Positions 52,754-61,859 of a DNA stretch of 64,000 nt are shown here, piece after piece; within the stretch, counting starts at the first letter, position 1; the number at the start of each line of letters is the position of its first letter. Under the pieces are notes generated by a model. That model had not been told where the DNA came from, did no database searches, and saw only the letters and a program-made list of their open reading frames with translations. The position numbers were made by a program, and so were the translations under genes. This DNA comes from Leeuwenhoekiella polynyae (GTDB lineage Bacteria; Bacteroidota; Bacteroidia; Flavobacteriales; Flavobacteriaceae), in the NCBI RefSeq assembly GCF_004104075.1, contig NZ_QOVK01000020.1, positions 24,172 through 88,171 of the forward strand, in the 5' to 3' direction.

Positions 52754-54964
52754 ATGTCTGAAGGCCCCTCTTCATTATATCCTCAGGAGGTTTCATTAAC
52801 TAATTGTGATAAAGAACCCATACACATTCTTGGTAAGATACAAAGCCATGGTTATTTGCTGGCTTGTGATCCTGGCAGTTATAAAATCACGTATTGTAGT
52901 GAAAATATAGACCAGCTTTTTGATAAGAATGTTGAGGAAATTCTAGGATCTCAGATAACAGATTTACTTACAAATCCTACTGCTGAAATTTTAAAAGCCG
53001 TTGATTCTTCAGAAAAGATGAGTCCTGTGCAGTTAGAAATTAATGGAATTTCTTATTTGTTAATTGCGCATATTAATGAAGGCAACCTTGTTGTAGAGCT
53101 AGAGCCTTTTGAAAACCCAAGTGACCCATTTAAATATCAGGATCAATTATCTGAAGTCGTTGCTAAATTAAATTCGGTAACAGATGAGCAGAAGATGTGT
53201 GATATCACCGCAGATCTCATCAAAGATTTTTTTGATTATGACCGGGTGATGATCTATCGTTTTGATGAAAACTGGGACGGCGTTGTTGTTTCAGAAGCTC
53301 GGGAAGAACATTTAGAAAGTTGGTTAGGTTTGCGCTATCCTGCTTCAGATATCCCACAACAGGCGCGTAAATTATTTTTAAGACAAGGGGTTCGTATCAT
53401 TGCAGATGTCAAGAGTGAACCTGTATCTATACAGGCTTTGTCTGGGGATGAGCGCGACAATCCGATAGATCTTTCTATAAGTGAAACGCGTGCATCGTCA
53501 CCCGTTCATATCGAGTATTTAGAGAATATGAACGTGGGAGCTACGCTTACCGCTGCTATAATTTCTAAGGGTAATTTATGGGGACTTATCGCGTGTCACC
53601 ATTATAGTCCTAAGTTAGTTAATTATTACCAGCGCCAGTCTTGTAAGTTTTTAACTCAGGTATTCTCGAGTCAGTTGGTGCTTTCTAAAGCAAATGTGTT
53701 ACTTCGGAAAGTAAATAGAGCAGCTGTATTGAGAAGCAAGCTGCTGGAAAAAATAAGTAAAGACTGGAATATTCATAAAGGGCTAACTAAAGGAGAAGCC
53801 ACGATGCTAGATATAACAGAGGCTACAGGCGCAGCAGTGATGCTTGACGATCGTATCGCTACTGTGGGTAAAGCTCCTTCAGAAGAAGATATTTGTGGGC
53901 TGGTAGAGCTGCTAAAGCAAGATAAAGAAGACTGGATTGTCACAGCCAATTTATGTGAGAGTCATAAGGTTTCAGATTCATTGAAGTCTTATGCCTCAGG
54001 TGTTTTGTGCTTATTTCTTTCCGCAGCAAAAAAGAGTGCACTTATTTGGTTTAAACCAGAAAAGATAGAGACTGTGACTTGGGCAGGTAATCCTGAAAAA
54101 CCTGTTGCCGTTGATGAAAACCAACGTATTTCTCCAAGAAAATCTTTTGATAAATGGTCTGTAGAGCAATCAGGAAAGTCAGATCCTTGGTATGATTATG
54201 AGATAGCAGCAGCAAAGGCCTTGAAAGAAAATATATCTGAAATCATTCTTGAAAAATATGAAGAGGTAAAAGAACTCAATACATTATTGCGCAATGCCTA
54301 TGAAGACTTAGAGACATTTAGTTACAGTGTCGCTCACGATTTAAGAGCCCCACTACGTGGGATTGATGGTTTTGCACAGATATTAAAAGAGGATTATTTT
54401 GAGCAGTTAGATGATTTTGGCAAGTCTTCTATAGCAACAATCATCAATTCATCTGTTAAGATGAATCAGCTTATTGATGATATTTTAGAATTCTCTAAAG
54501 TGTCTCAGTCAGAAATTAGAAAAGATAACTTTTCAATGGCTGAACTGGTTCAGGAAACTGTAGGTTTTCTGCATATTGAACAAGATTTTCCGAATACAAA
54601 AATCACGATTGACAAATCTATGCCTCAAGCTTACGGAGATCGAAAAATGGTTTTACAGCTTATGCAAAACTTATTGACGAATGCTTTAAAATATACAAAA
54701 AACGAGCAAGCTCCTTTAATTGAAATCGGTCATACTGTTAGAGATCAAATGGATTACTTTTTTGTAAAAGATAATGGTATTGGTTTTGATCAAAAGCATG
54801 AGCGCCGCATTTTTAAATTATTCAGTAGACTGGTAGGAGATGAGTATGTCGGTTCTGGTATAGGGCTAACCATTAGTCAGCGTATTGTTAAAAAGCATAA
54901 TGGCGAAATAAAAGTCATAAGTGAGGCTGGTAAAGGGAGTACTTTTTTATTTAATTTGGGATAA
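52754..54964 (+). CDS. bphP: Bacteriophytochrome histidine kinase
   Basis: 736 residues from the ATG at 52754, chosen over an upstream in-frame TTG that lies inside the previous gene. PAS (about 10-110) carries Cys18 (TNCDKEPIHILGKIQSHG), the biliverdin-attachment position of bacteriophytochromes. GAF (about 135-315) has PASDIP at 196-201 with Asp199 and SPVHIEYLENMNVGATLT. A PHY region follows (about 320-495), then HisKA with His528 (SYSVAHDLRAPLRG) and HATPase (NLLTNALKYTK, DNGIGF, GSGIGLTIS). It senses red/far-red light. The heme oxygenase that makes its chromophore is encoded three genes downstream, so the operon is self-sufficient for holo-protein. Confidence 0.96.
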   Translation: MSEGPSSLYPQEVSLTNCDKEPIHILGKIQSHGYLLACDPGSYKITYCSENIDQLFDKNVEEILGSQITDLLTNPTAEILKAVDSSEKMSPVQLEINGISYLLIAHINEGNLVVELEPFENPSDPFKYQDQLSEVVAKLNSVTDEQKMCDITADLIKDFFDYDRVMIYRFDENWDGVVVSEAREEHLESWLGLRYPASDIPQQARKLFLRQGVRIIADVKSEPVSIQALSGDERDNPIDLSISETRASSPVHIEYLENMNVGATLTAAIISKGNLWGLIACHHYSPKLVNYYQRQSCKFLTQVFSSQLVLSKANVLLRKVNRAAVLRSKLLEKISKDWNIHKGLTKGEATMLDITEATGAAVMLDDRIATVGKAPSEEDICGLVELLKQDKEDWIVTANLCESHKVSDSLKSYASGVLCLFLSAAKKSALIWFKPEKIETVTWAGNPEKPVAVDENQRISPRKSFDKWSVEQSGKSDPWYDYEIAAAKALKENISEIILEKYEEVKELNTLLRNAYEDLETFSYSVAHDLRAPLRGIDGFAQILKEDYFEQLDDFGKSSIATIINSSVKMNQLIDDILEFSKVSQSEIRKDNFSMAELVQETVGFLHIEQDFPNTKITIDKSMPQAYGDRKMVLQLMQNLLTNALKYTKNEQAPLIEIGHTVRDQMDYFFVKDNGIGFDQKHERRIFKLFSRLVGDEYVGSGIGLTISQRIVKKHNGEIKVISEAGKGSTFLFNLG

Positions 54965-54975
54965 TAGTTTTATAA

Positions 54976-55380
54976 TTGAAATCTGAAAATTACATCTTAT
55001 CCATAGAAGATAACACCACAGACATTGCGCTGATGACTCGTATTTTTGAAAGACGAATACCTGACTATGCAATAAGGCATATTTCTGATGGTGAAACAGC
55101 TGTTGATTTTATAGAGAGTGATGCTTTTAAGAAGCAGTCTCCTAAGTTGATATTGTTAGATATAAAAGTTCCTAAACTTGATGGCCTTGAAGTTCTAAGA
55201 CAATTTAGAAAACACAGAGAGTATAAAACAATTCCGGTTGTGATGATGAGTTCATCAGACCTTAATGAAGACAAAGAAAAAGCATATTTATTAGGAGCAA
55301 ACAGTTTTATGGCAAAGCCAAAAACCTTTCTTGAACTGTGTGAAACCTTACCTAACCTAATTAATAACTGGATTATTTAA
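54976..55380 (+). CDS. Rcp1-like single-domain response regulator
   Basis: 134 residues from a TTG start 11 bp after the phytochrome stop. Receiver features: SIEDN at 9-13, acceptor Asp62 (LILLDIKVPKLDG), VMMSSSD and FMAKPKTF. The long alpha-1 loop and C-terminal LPNLINNW match the Rcp1 type of phytochrome-partner regulators. It is the most likely phosphate acceptor of the bacteriophytochrome and has no output domain. Confidence 0.9.
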   Translation: MKSENYILSIEDNTTDIALMTRIFERRIPDYAIRHISDGETAVDFIESDAFKKQSPKLILLDIKVPKLDGLEVLRQFRKHREYKTIPVVMMSSSDLNEDKEKAYLLGANSFMAKPKTFLELCETLPNLINNWII

Positions 55381-55388
55381 AAGTAAAG

Positions 55389-55985
55389 ATGATAACAGAA
55401 GCGTTAAAGATTTTAATGGTTGAGGATAATCCTACCGATGTCACTTTGATAAGGCGGGAGGTTTTTAAGGTGGCAGAAAATGCTCAGATCACAGTTTGCA
55501 ATAACCACAGCGAGTATAAAAATAATCTTGTGGGTGACCCTCCAGATCTGATCATTTCAGACTATAATTTGCCCACAAGTTCTGGTTTAGAGATTTTAGA
55601 AACGGCTCAACGACTAGTGCCTTCGGTTACGTTTATTTTTATAACGGGAACCATTAACGATGAAGAGCTTGCAGCAGATACTATTTTAAATGGAGCTTCG
55701 GGCTATATTTTAAAAAAGAACATAAGTCTTTTGCATAAAAAACTGGAGCCGTATCTCAACGCAATTGCTAAAAACGGTCCGATGATGCATCCGGTACGTA
55801 AAAAAATAGTGGAGAGTAAGAAGCTTGTAAAAGACATCGAGGTTTTCTTAGAAAATTTTTCAAGAGAGAATATGTCTCATCGTGAAGGAATGTTAAAAAT
55901 ACAAGAAGACTTAAAACGCCTCAAATCTGGATATGATTTTAAAACACTTAAAGAAGCAGACAGCAAGCCTCCATCAAGAGACTGA
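55389..55985 (+). CDS. Response regulator with a C-terminal helical extension
   Basis: 198 residues. Receiver at about 5-125 with VEDN (11-14), Asp58 (LIISDYNLPTSSG), ITGTIND and the Lys in ILKKN. The remaining 70 residues are charged and helical (KKIVESKKLVKDIEVFLENFSREN...), a possible coiled coil without a recognised output domain. It lies 8 bp after the other regulator, and its last 53 bp overlap the heme oxygenase gene in another frame. Together the two regulators offer a branched output for the two kinases of this operon. Confidence 0.87.
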   Translation: MITEALKILMVEDNPTDVTLIRREVFKVAENAQITVCNNHSEYKNNLVGDPPDLIISDYNLPTSSGLEILETAQRLVPSVTFIFITGTINDEELAADTILNGASGYILKKNISLLHKKLEPYLNAIAKNGPMMHPVRKKIVESKKLVKDIEVFLENFSRENMSHREGMLKIQEDLKRLKSGYDFKTLKEADSKPPSRD

Positions 55986-56499
55986 GCAGGATAATCTGGC
56001 TAAATATATATTAGATCATAGCATCACGACAGCACAATATAAAGCCTTGCTAAAGCAAAATTACAAGGCTTATGCTACACTTGATAGTCTCCTAAAACAA
56101 CATGAGAAAAACATACCGGTAAATTTGCAGCATTTTGCAGATAACAAAAAGGTAAAAGATCTTGAGTTAGACTTAAGTCAGATGGAAGCGGTAATTCCGG
56201 AAATTACTTTTGATACTTCTAAAACGCTGTCTCCTGCTCAAATTTTAGGAATGTTGTATGTTGTAGAAGGTTCTATGATGGGTGGGTTACTCATTAGAAA
56301 AAACTTAGAATCCTGTTCAAATTTAGATGCTATTCAAAAACATCATTTTTTCGGTAAAAATCCGCCTGAAGTATTGAATAGGTGGAAGTCTTTTGCCGCG
56401 GTGGTTGAGTCTCAGGATTATTCAGAAACTGAAATGGATGCAGCTGTCAATGGAGCAAATTATGCGTTTTTGATATTTAAGAATACCTACGAAGTCTAA
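55933..56499 (+). CDS. bphO: Biliverdin-producing heme oxygenase
   Basis: 188 residues. It opens heme to biliverdin IX-alpha, iron and CO; biliverdin is the phytochrome chromophore. The proximal heme ligand is His14 in LKKQTASLHQETE, and the distal-helix region reads ILGMLYVVEGSMMGGLLI. The length suits bacterial BphO/HugZ-unrelated heme oxygenases (about 190-210). The start codon lies 53 bp inside the preceding response regulator gene, which implies translational coupling. It ends in a 4-bp tail-to-tail overlap with the methyltransferase on the other strand. Confidence 0.9.
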   Translation: MILKHLKKQTASLHQETEQDNLAKYILDHSITTAQYKALLKQNYKAYATLDSLLKQHEKNIPVNLQHFADNKKVKDLELDLSQMEAVIPEITFDTSKTLSPAQILGMLYVVEGSMMGGLLIRKNLESCSNLDAIQKHHFFGKNPPEVLNRWKSFAAVVESQDYSETEMDAAVNGANYAFLIFKNTYEV

Positions 56500-57680
56500 A
56501 CTTTGTTACACGTTATAACAACTTTAGAATTGTTGGATAATGTCGTAAAAAACAGGTAGGTTTTACCACCATCTTTAATCTTAAATTTTTTCCGAAGTGC
56601 GGAAACTGATTCTTTAAAGTTTCGGGTGGTTATATTCGCCTGGGTGTTTTTAAACAATTTGGAAACTTCTTTCTTAGAATAGTTTATAACCGAATCAATC
56701 TGAAATCTCCTTCCGGGAAATGGGATAAGTTTTTCTGAAGTGTATAAATGTGCGTTTGCAGAAAGCTTATCGAGCTCATAATGTTCACTGATCCAATTGA
56801 AAGCACCTAGTTTAAGAAGTGCTGCGTTGGGTTCATATAGGTAAGAGTTTGGCACTCCATAAACCGCTTCTGCCAGATTGAGGTTGTTGTTAGCGATCAC
56901 AACAGGCTCATCAAAAGTGCTATCTAAATTTACAGCGACATAATCTATAGGTTCAGAATTTTGCTTTTTATCAATAATCCACAACAATTCTTTGACCTCA
57001 TTTTTTACGGCGACACTGTGAATAGCAACTACGTTATCCAGTTCGCTCAACGCAGCAGTAATATCTAATAATGGACTGGTCTTAATCAGTATTGTATCAG
57101 CTTTTTCTAATAAAAAATCTAAATTTTCAGGAATGTTGGGTTCGCAATCTTTCAACATAAAAACCTTTCCTTTGCTGTCGTGCCGGCGCGAAGGATCTGT
57201 GTAAATCAGGTCGTATTTTTCTGTGGAATCTTTAAGATACGAAAGGCTATTCTTTGAGATCACAGTTACATTTTCTATACCTAAAGATTTATAATTATGC
57301 TGTGCAATTTCGGCTAAATCTGTGTTGAGTTCGCAATGCGTTATGTGCTCAAATCGTTTACTGAAATAATAATCATCTATCCCAAAACCTCCTGTTAGAT
57401 CGATACAGTTTTTTCCTTTAAATAAACCAGCTTTGTATAAAGCTGTTATCTCTGAAGAAGTTTGCTCTAGATTTAATTTTGGTGGGAAATATATTTGTGG
57501 AGTTGTAAACCAGGTAGGTAATTTCTTTTCGGCCTTTTGTCGTCCACTTATTTGCTGCGCCAATTCTTGGGTGCTTACATCAGCAAAAGGTGATTTGTTG
57601 AGGATAATTCTGGAAACATCTTCTTTATAATGCTCCTTTATAAACGCAACAACATCTGGATCTAGTAAGCGTTTATTCAT
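56496..57680 (-). CDS. Class I SAM-dependent methyltransferase with THUMP-like domain
   Basis: 394 residues from the ATG at 57680; an ATG nine codons earlier is possible but would deepen the overlap with the previous gene. The SAM site is CIDLTGGFGIDDYYFS with the acidic CELNTD strand end. YDLIYTDPSRRHD is the catalytic loop, a DPxR variant of the NPPY type. A C-terminal THUMP-like part follows (about 310-394, INYSKKEVSKLFKNTQANITTRNF). The family is presumed to modify RNA, but the target is unknown. It is the last of four genes with overlapping ends. Confidence 0.83.
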   Translation of the reverse strand: MNKRLLDPDVVAFIKEHYKEDVSRIILNKSPFADVSTQELAQQISGRQKAEKKLPTWFTTPQIYFPPKLNLEQTSSEITALYKAGLFKGKNCIDLTGGFGIDDYYFSKRFEHITHCELNTDLAEIAQHNYKSLGIENVTVISKNSLSYLKDSTEKYDLIYTDPSRRHDSKGKVFMLKDCEPNIPENLDFLLEKADTILIKTSPLLDITAALSELDNVVAIHSVAVKNEVKELLWIIDKKQNSEPIDYVAVNLDSTFDEPVVIANNNLNLAEAVYGVPNSYLYEPNAALLKLGAFNWISEHYELDKLSANAHLYTSEKLIPFPGRRFQIDSVINYSKKEVSKLFKNTQANITTRNFKESVSALRKKFKIKDGGKTYLFFTTLSNNSKVVITCNKV

Positions 57681-58773
57681 ACAGGTTTTTGGTAAGCTTT
57701 TGTACAATCTTATATTCTGATAAAAACTCTTTAGCGACCACTTTTATCGCTGTGTAGGCAGGTATAGCAACCACCATCCCAAAGATCCCAAAAATCAATC
57801 CTGCGATGATAATTACTAAAAAGATTTCAAGTGGATGTGACTTAACGCTATTACCGAATATGAGCGGCTGGTTTACAAAGTTGTCAATGAGTTGTGCAAT
57901 ACAATACCCAATAAAAATATAGATCATTTTTGGTAAAATAACTGCTTGAAAGTCTGCTGTAAAATATCCGCTAATAACTAAAAGCATCATTACAACACCA
58001 CCAACAACCGGACCTATATAGGGTACGACATTGAGCATCGCACAAAAGAGCGCAATTGCAAATGCATTAGGAATCTGAAAGCTCACTAAAAGAATAGCAT
58101 AGATGAAAAACAGGATCATCAACTGTAATAAAATACCTAAAAAGTATCTGGAAAGCAATTGTTTAGTCTTGTGAAATACGTGTCTAAAACGACGTTCTTC
58201 ACCTTGATTGGCAAATACCAAAAAGCTGTCTAAAAGCAACTGACTGTCTTTTAAAAAGAAAAAGGAAATGAAAATCACTGACAATAAGCCTACTATTAAT
58301 GAACTGAAATTCCCCAGAATACTGTTTATAAATGTTGGTATTACTGAGATGTCAAAGTTTTTAATAAAATCTGATTGCTTAAACCCTTCAATTAGCGTTA
58401 CCTGATCAACTCCCATAGAACGGCTAAATTCTATATTCAGGCGACTGATGTTGTGTTTTACTTCTTCAAAATTTATTTTACTAATATGTTCGCTCTGGTC
58501 AATTAAAATAGGGATAAACAACGCCAAAATACCTGATATCAAAACGATAACCATCAATAAGGTTGTGATGGCAGCGGCTACAGAGTTGAAGCCGCATTTA
58601 TCTTTTAAAAGATTTACAATAGGTCTTCCTATCAATGAGATTACTGCAGCAATACAAATGAACATAATAACCGCCTGTATCTTATATAAGAACCAAATAG
58701 CAAGTATAATACCCCCAATAATACCAATGGCTCTTAAAATTCCGTAAGCTATTATTTTAGACTTATTTTCCAT
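57673..58773 (-). CDS. AI-2E family transporter
   Basis: 366 residues with about eight membrane segments, of the AI-2E/PerM family: an N-terminal hairpin (ILRAIGIIGGIILAIWFLY, MFICIAAVISLIG), a soluble loop (about 90-165) and the C-terminal signature LNVVPYIGPVVGGVVMMLLV followed by DNFVNQPLIFGNSVKSHPLEIFLVII. Members have been linked to AI-2 export and to Na+/H+ antiport; the substrate here is open. The start overlaps the TrmH stop by 11 bp and the stop overlaps the methyltransferase start by 8 bp. Confidence 0.9.
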   Translation of the reverse strand: MENKSKIIAYGILRAIGIIGGIILAIWFLYKIQAVIMFICIAAVISLIGRPIVNLLKDKCGFNSVAAAITTLLMVIVLISGILALFIPILIDQSEHISKINFEEVKHNISRLNIEFSRSMGVDQVTLIEGFKQSDFIKNFDISVIPTFINSILGNFSSLIVGLLSVIFISFFFLKDSQLLLDSFLVFANQGEERRFRHVFHKTKQLLSRYFLGILLQLMILFFIYAILLVSFQIPNAFAIALFCAMLNVVPYIGPVVGGVVMMLLVISGYFTADFQAVILPKMIYIFIGYCIAQLIDNFVNQPLIFGNSVKSHPLEIFLVIIIAGLIFGIFGMVVAIPAYTAIKVVAKEFLSEYKIVQKLTKNLYE

Positions 58774-59284
58774 ATTTAGGGCTGTTTATTAGCTGATACG
58801 CTGCGATTGCTGCAGCTTGAGAAACATTCATACTGCTATTTTTACCACGCATAGGTATGTATATGCTGTGGTTAGTTAAATTCAATATAGCATCAGAAAT
58901 TCCGTGGCGTTCATTGCCTAAAACTAAAGCTATTTTTTCAAAATTATGTGTTGCAAATTCACTTAAAGGCTGGCTGGTTGTTGTCAATTCTAATCCCAAA
59001 ATTACATAACCTTCAGTCTTAAGAGTTGAAAGAAGTGCTGCAAGATCTTCAACTTCAGAAAATGCAATAGACTTTTCGCTAGAACGCGCAGTGCGTTTTA
59101 GACGTGTGCTTTCAAAATTTATAGAACTATTACAAAAATAGAGATGAGCTATCCCTAACGCATCTGCTAACCGGAATAAACTCCCTGCATTAGCCGGGCT
59201 GCTTAACCCGTCACAAACCAAAACAAACGGAAGTAGGGGAGCTTCGGTTTGTGTAGTCTCATGGGATAATTGCTCAGTTTTCAA
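58763..59284 (-). CDS. TrmH-family (SPOUT) RNA methyltransferase
   Basis: 173 residues, a compact SpoU-type 2'-O-methyltransferase. Motif 1 is in DGLSSPANAGSLFRLADALG, motif 2 in IALVLGNERHGIS and motif 3 in IPMRGKNSSMNVSQAAAIAAYQL, which form the knotted SAM site. No N-terminal RNA-binding extension is present. It probably methylates tRNA or rRNA ribose; the exact site is not clear. It overlaps both neighbours by 11 bp. Confidence 0.88.
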   Translation of the reverse strand: MKTEQLSHETTQTEAPLLPFVLVCDGLSSPANAGSLFRLADALGIAHLYFCNSSINFESTRLKRTARSSEKSIAFSEVEDLAALLSTLKTEGYVILGLELTTTSQPLSEFATHNFEKIALVLGNERHGISDAILNLTNHSIYIPMRGKNSSMNVSQAAAIAAYQLINSPKYGK

Positions 59285-59921
59285 AGGCGTATTTTATAAT
59301 ATTTGCACCCATTTTTAATGCTTTCTCTCTAACAGCCGGAGGATCGTTATGAACTTCCTGACTTTCCCAGCCATCACCCAGGTCACTTTCTAATGTGTAT
59401 AAAATTACCATTCTACCTTCTTTGAATAAACCGAAAGCCTGGGGTCTTAAACCATCGTGTTCGTGAATTTTAGGTAAACCTTCTTTAAATTCAAATGCCG
59501 TGGAAAAAATAGGGTGATCTGCTGGTAATTCTATTAATTCTTCTTGTGGATATAATTTTTTAAGCTGCGGTCTTAAATATTTGTCAATTCCATAATTGTC
59601 GTCAATATGCAAAAAACCACCACTATTAAGATAATTTCTCAAATTTTGAAGCGCTTCATCTGAGAAAAAAACATTGCCATGGCCTGTCATATGCACAAAA
59701 GGGTATTGCATAATTGAAGGATCTGTAGATGTTACTGTTGCTACATCATTATCTAATGCCGTGTGTATTGTAGTATTGCAAAACTTAACAAGGTTAGGCA
59801 GAGATGTAGGATTGCCATACCAGTCACCACCACCTTCATATTGAAGAACAGCAATTTGCTGCGCCTCGATTGAAGCGGTTAATAGAACTGTTAATAAAGC
59901 ACTAAGTATAAACCGATACAC
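59274..59921 (-). CDS. DUF4159 secreted protein
   Basis: 215 residues. A signal peptide (about 1-20, SIEAQ) precedes a DUF4159 domain: IAVLQYEGGGDWYGNPTSLPNLVKFCN, FVHMTGHGNVFFSDEALQNLRNYLNSGGFLHIDDNYG and a C-terminal helix. The fold is glutamine-amidotransferase-like but without the catalytic Cys, and the GGFLHIDDNYG loop is the most conserved part. The function is unknown; members are often near MoxR/DUF58 systems or envelope genes. It is the first gene of the minus-strand operon. Confidence 0.85.
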   Translation of the reverse strand: MYRFILSALLTVLLTASIEAQQIAVLQYEGGGDWYGNPTSLPNLVKFCNTTIHTALDNDVATVTSTDPSIMQYPFVHMTGHGNVFFSDEALQNLRNYLNSGGFLHIDDNYGIDKYLRPQLKKLYPQEELIELPADHPIFSTAFEFKEGLPKIHEHDGLRPQAFGLFKEGRMVILYTLESDLGDGWESQEVHNDPPAVREKALKMGANIIKYAFEN

Positions 59922-60064
59922 TTACTATTTCTTTTATAAATTGAAAAACGAAATTACTTATTTTCTAGTCAACACCCTATTTTTTAAGTAGTTCATTATG
60001 TATTGTTTTAATTATTTTTGAAAATAATAATCAAAACGTTTAATGCTGAAAAATTACTGTTATT

Positions 60065-60451
60065 ATGAGTTCGCCCAATGAAGCATATCTGGCCCAAATC
60101 ACACCTATTTTACCAGTTAAAAATGTTTTAAATGCATTAGAGTTTTATATCAAAAAACTCAAGTTTAAATTGGTTTTTATAGATGAAGAGCGCAATCCTA
60201 AATATGCCGGGATACGCCGAAACAATATCGCCTTACATTTACAATGGCACGATGCTTCAGAGTGGGAAATTAGTAAAGACAGACCAATGCTTAGAATTCA
60301 AGTACAGGGAATTGAAGCCCTTTATAAAGAATACCAGCTTATGGGTGTGTTTCACAACCATACCTCTCTTGAGGAAAAGCCGTGGGGCACTCTAGAATTT
60401 GCTTTTTACGATCCGTATAAGAATGGTTTGATTTTTTACCATCCCTTGTAA
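60065..60451 (+). CDS. Glyoxalase/bleomycin-resistance (VOC) superfamily protein
   Basis: 128 residues, one VOC unit made of two beta-alpha-beta-beta-beta modules: ITPILPVKNVLNALEFYIKKLKFKLVF, NNIALHLQWHD, then MLRIQVQGIEALYKEY and GTLEFAFYDPYKNGLIFYHPL. The ending resembles bleomycin-binding proteins (EFA..DPDGNLLTF). Metal-ligand positions are not certain. It ends 5 bp from the convergent lysA. Confidence 0.85.
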   Translation: MSSPNEAYLAQITPILPVKNVLNALEFYIKKLKFKLVFIDEERNPKYAGIRRNNIALHLQWHDASEWEISKDRPMLRIQVQGIEALYKEYQLMGVFHNHTSLEEKPWGTLEFAFYDPYKNGLIFYHPL

Positions 60452-60456
60452 TAGGA

Positions 60457-61674
60457 CTAAACTTTTACAGTTTGCTTTAATGGGATTTGATGTTTAAGCA
60501 AATCTTCAAAGGTTTCCCGCTCTCTAATTAGTTGTGCTTCGCCATCAATAAATAATACTTCAGCTGGGCGTAATCTGGAATTGTAGTTACTCGCCATACT
60601 GAAGCAATATGCGCCGGCATTACTAAAAGCAAGGATGTTTCCTTCTGCAATTTCTGCGATGCGACGGTTTGTAGCAAACGTATCAGTTTCACAGATATAA
60701 CCTACTACAGAATAAAAACGCTCTCTTCCTTTAGGGTTGCTGATGTTTGTTATCTCGTGGCGGCTACCGTAAAACATAGGCCGTATAAGGTGATTAAAAC
60801 CGCTATCTATCTGTGCAAAAACTGTAGATGTCGTTTGCTTGATCACATTTACATTTGCTAAGAATTTTCCAGCTTCACTAACTAAAAATTTTCCTGGTTC
60901 AAAAACCAGTGTTAAATCCTTTCCGTAGTTCTTTTCAAATTCATTAAATCTTGAACTCAATTTATCGCCCAGCTCTTCAATATTAGTCTCGATATCACCT
61001 TCTTTATAAGGAACTTTAAAACCACTACCAAAGTCTAAAAACTCTAAATCTTTAAAGTCTTTTGCGGTATCAAAAAGAATTTCTGCTGCGTGTAAAAACA
61101 CATCTATATCCAGAATATCGCTGCCGGTATGCATATGAATACCGTTGATGTTCATTCCTGTATTTTTTACAATGCGCAATAAATGGGGTATCTGATGTAT
61201 ACTGATACCAAATTTACTATCGATATGCCCTACAGAAATGTTGGTATTTCCACCAGCCATCACGTGTGGGTTAATACGCACACAAACCGGAGTTTTAGGA
61301 TGTTTTGTGCCAAATTGCTCTAGGATTGAAAGGTTGTCAATATTGATCTGAACCCCCATTTTTGCAACCTCTTCAAGTTCGTTTAGAGACACGCCATTAG
61401 GAGTAAACATAATTTTAGCCGGCTCTATTCCGGCGGCAAGAGCAAGTCTTACTTCTTGAATACTCACGGTATCCATCCCGGCACCAAAACTATTAATCAA
61501 CTGTAAAACAGCTAGATTAGACAAGGCCTTTACAGCATAGTTCACTCGTAAATTCTTAACCTTTTTAAAAGCAGACGTTAAGCGGTTGTATTGTGATTCT
61601 ATTTTAGCCGCGTCATAAACATATACCGGGCTGCCGTATTCTTTAGCTATTGCTATAAGGTCTTGGTTAGTCAT
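60457..61674 (-). CDS. lysA: Diaminopimelate decarboxylase
   Basis: 405 residues. It decarboxylates meso-diaminopimelate to L-lysine with PLP. The Schiff-base lysine is Lys49 (NYAVKALSN). Other PLP-barrel marks are GIHMHTGSDI, LDFGSGFKVPY, VFEPGKFLVSEAG and the C-terminal ICETDTF, whose Cys completes the active site across the dimer, and GAYCFSMASNYNSRLRP. Alone on the minus strand, with a TAGATTTG -7 element 22 bp upstream. Confidence 0.96.
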   Translation of the reverse strand: MTNQDLIAIAKEYGSPVYVYDAAKIESQYNRLTSAFKKVKNLRVNYAVKALSNLAVLQLINSFGAGMDTVSIQEVRLALAAGIEPAKIMFTPNGVSLNELEEVAKMGVQINIDNLSILEQFGTKHPKTPVCVRINPHVMAGGNTNISVGHIDSKFGISIHQIPHLLRIVKNTGMNINGIHMHTGSDILDIDVFLHAAEILFDTAKDFKDLEFLDFGSGFKVPYKEGDIETNIEELGDKLSSRFNEFEKNYGKDLTLVFEPGKFLVSEAGKFLANVNVIKQTTSTVFAQIDSGFNHLIRPMFYGSRHEITNISNPKGRERFYSVVGYICETDTFATNRRIAEIAEGNILAFSNAGAYCFSMASNYNSRLRPAEVLFIDGEAQLIRERETFEDLLKHQIPLKQTVKV

Positions 61675-61695
61675 AATCTTTAAACTTTAAGCGTA

Positions 61696-61703
61696 CAAAT
61701 CTA
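61696..61703 (-). promoter_or_regulatory. Candidate -7 element of lysA
   Basis: On the minus strand TAGATTTG matches TAnnTTTG and lies 21 bp before the lysA start. The -33 region has no TTG. Confidence 0.35.
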
Positions 61704-61859
61704 ATATAGAATATCTACTTATACACCGGATAGCGTTAAAAAATAAGACATATTCTTCGAGAAGTTCAAAAATGAATGGTTTTGAGAAACATTTCTGTAT
61801 TTTCACAGGGGTTTAAAATGCATACTGTTGCCCAAGTAAACAGAAAGAAAAAATAGATT

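Noticed and set aside
60011..60028. AT-rich inverted repeat before the VOC gene as an operator
   Set aside because: ATTATTTT-TG-AAAATAAT is perfect but lies in very AT-rich DNA where such matches occur by chance, and no second copy or -33 box is seen.
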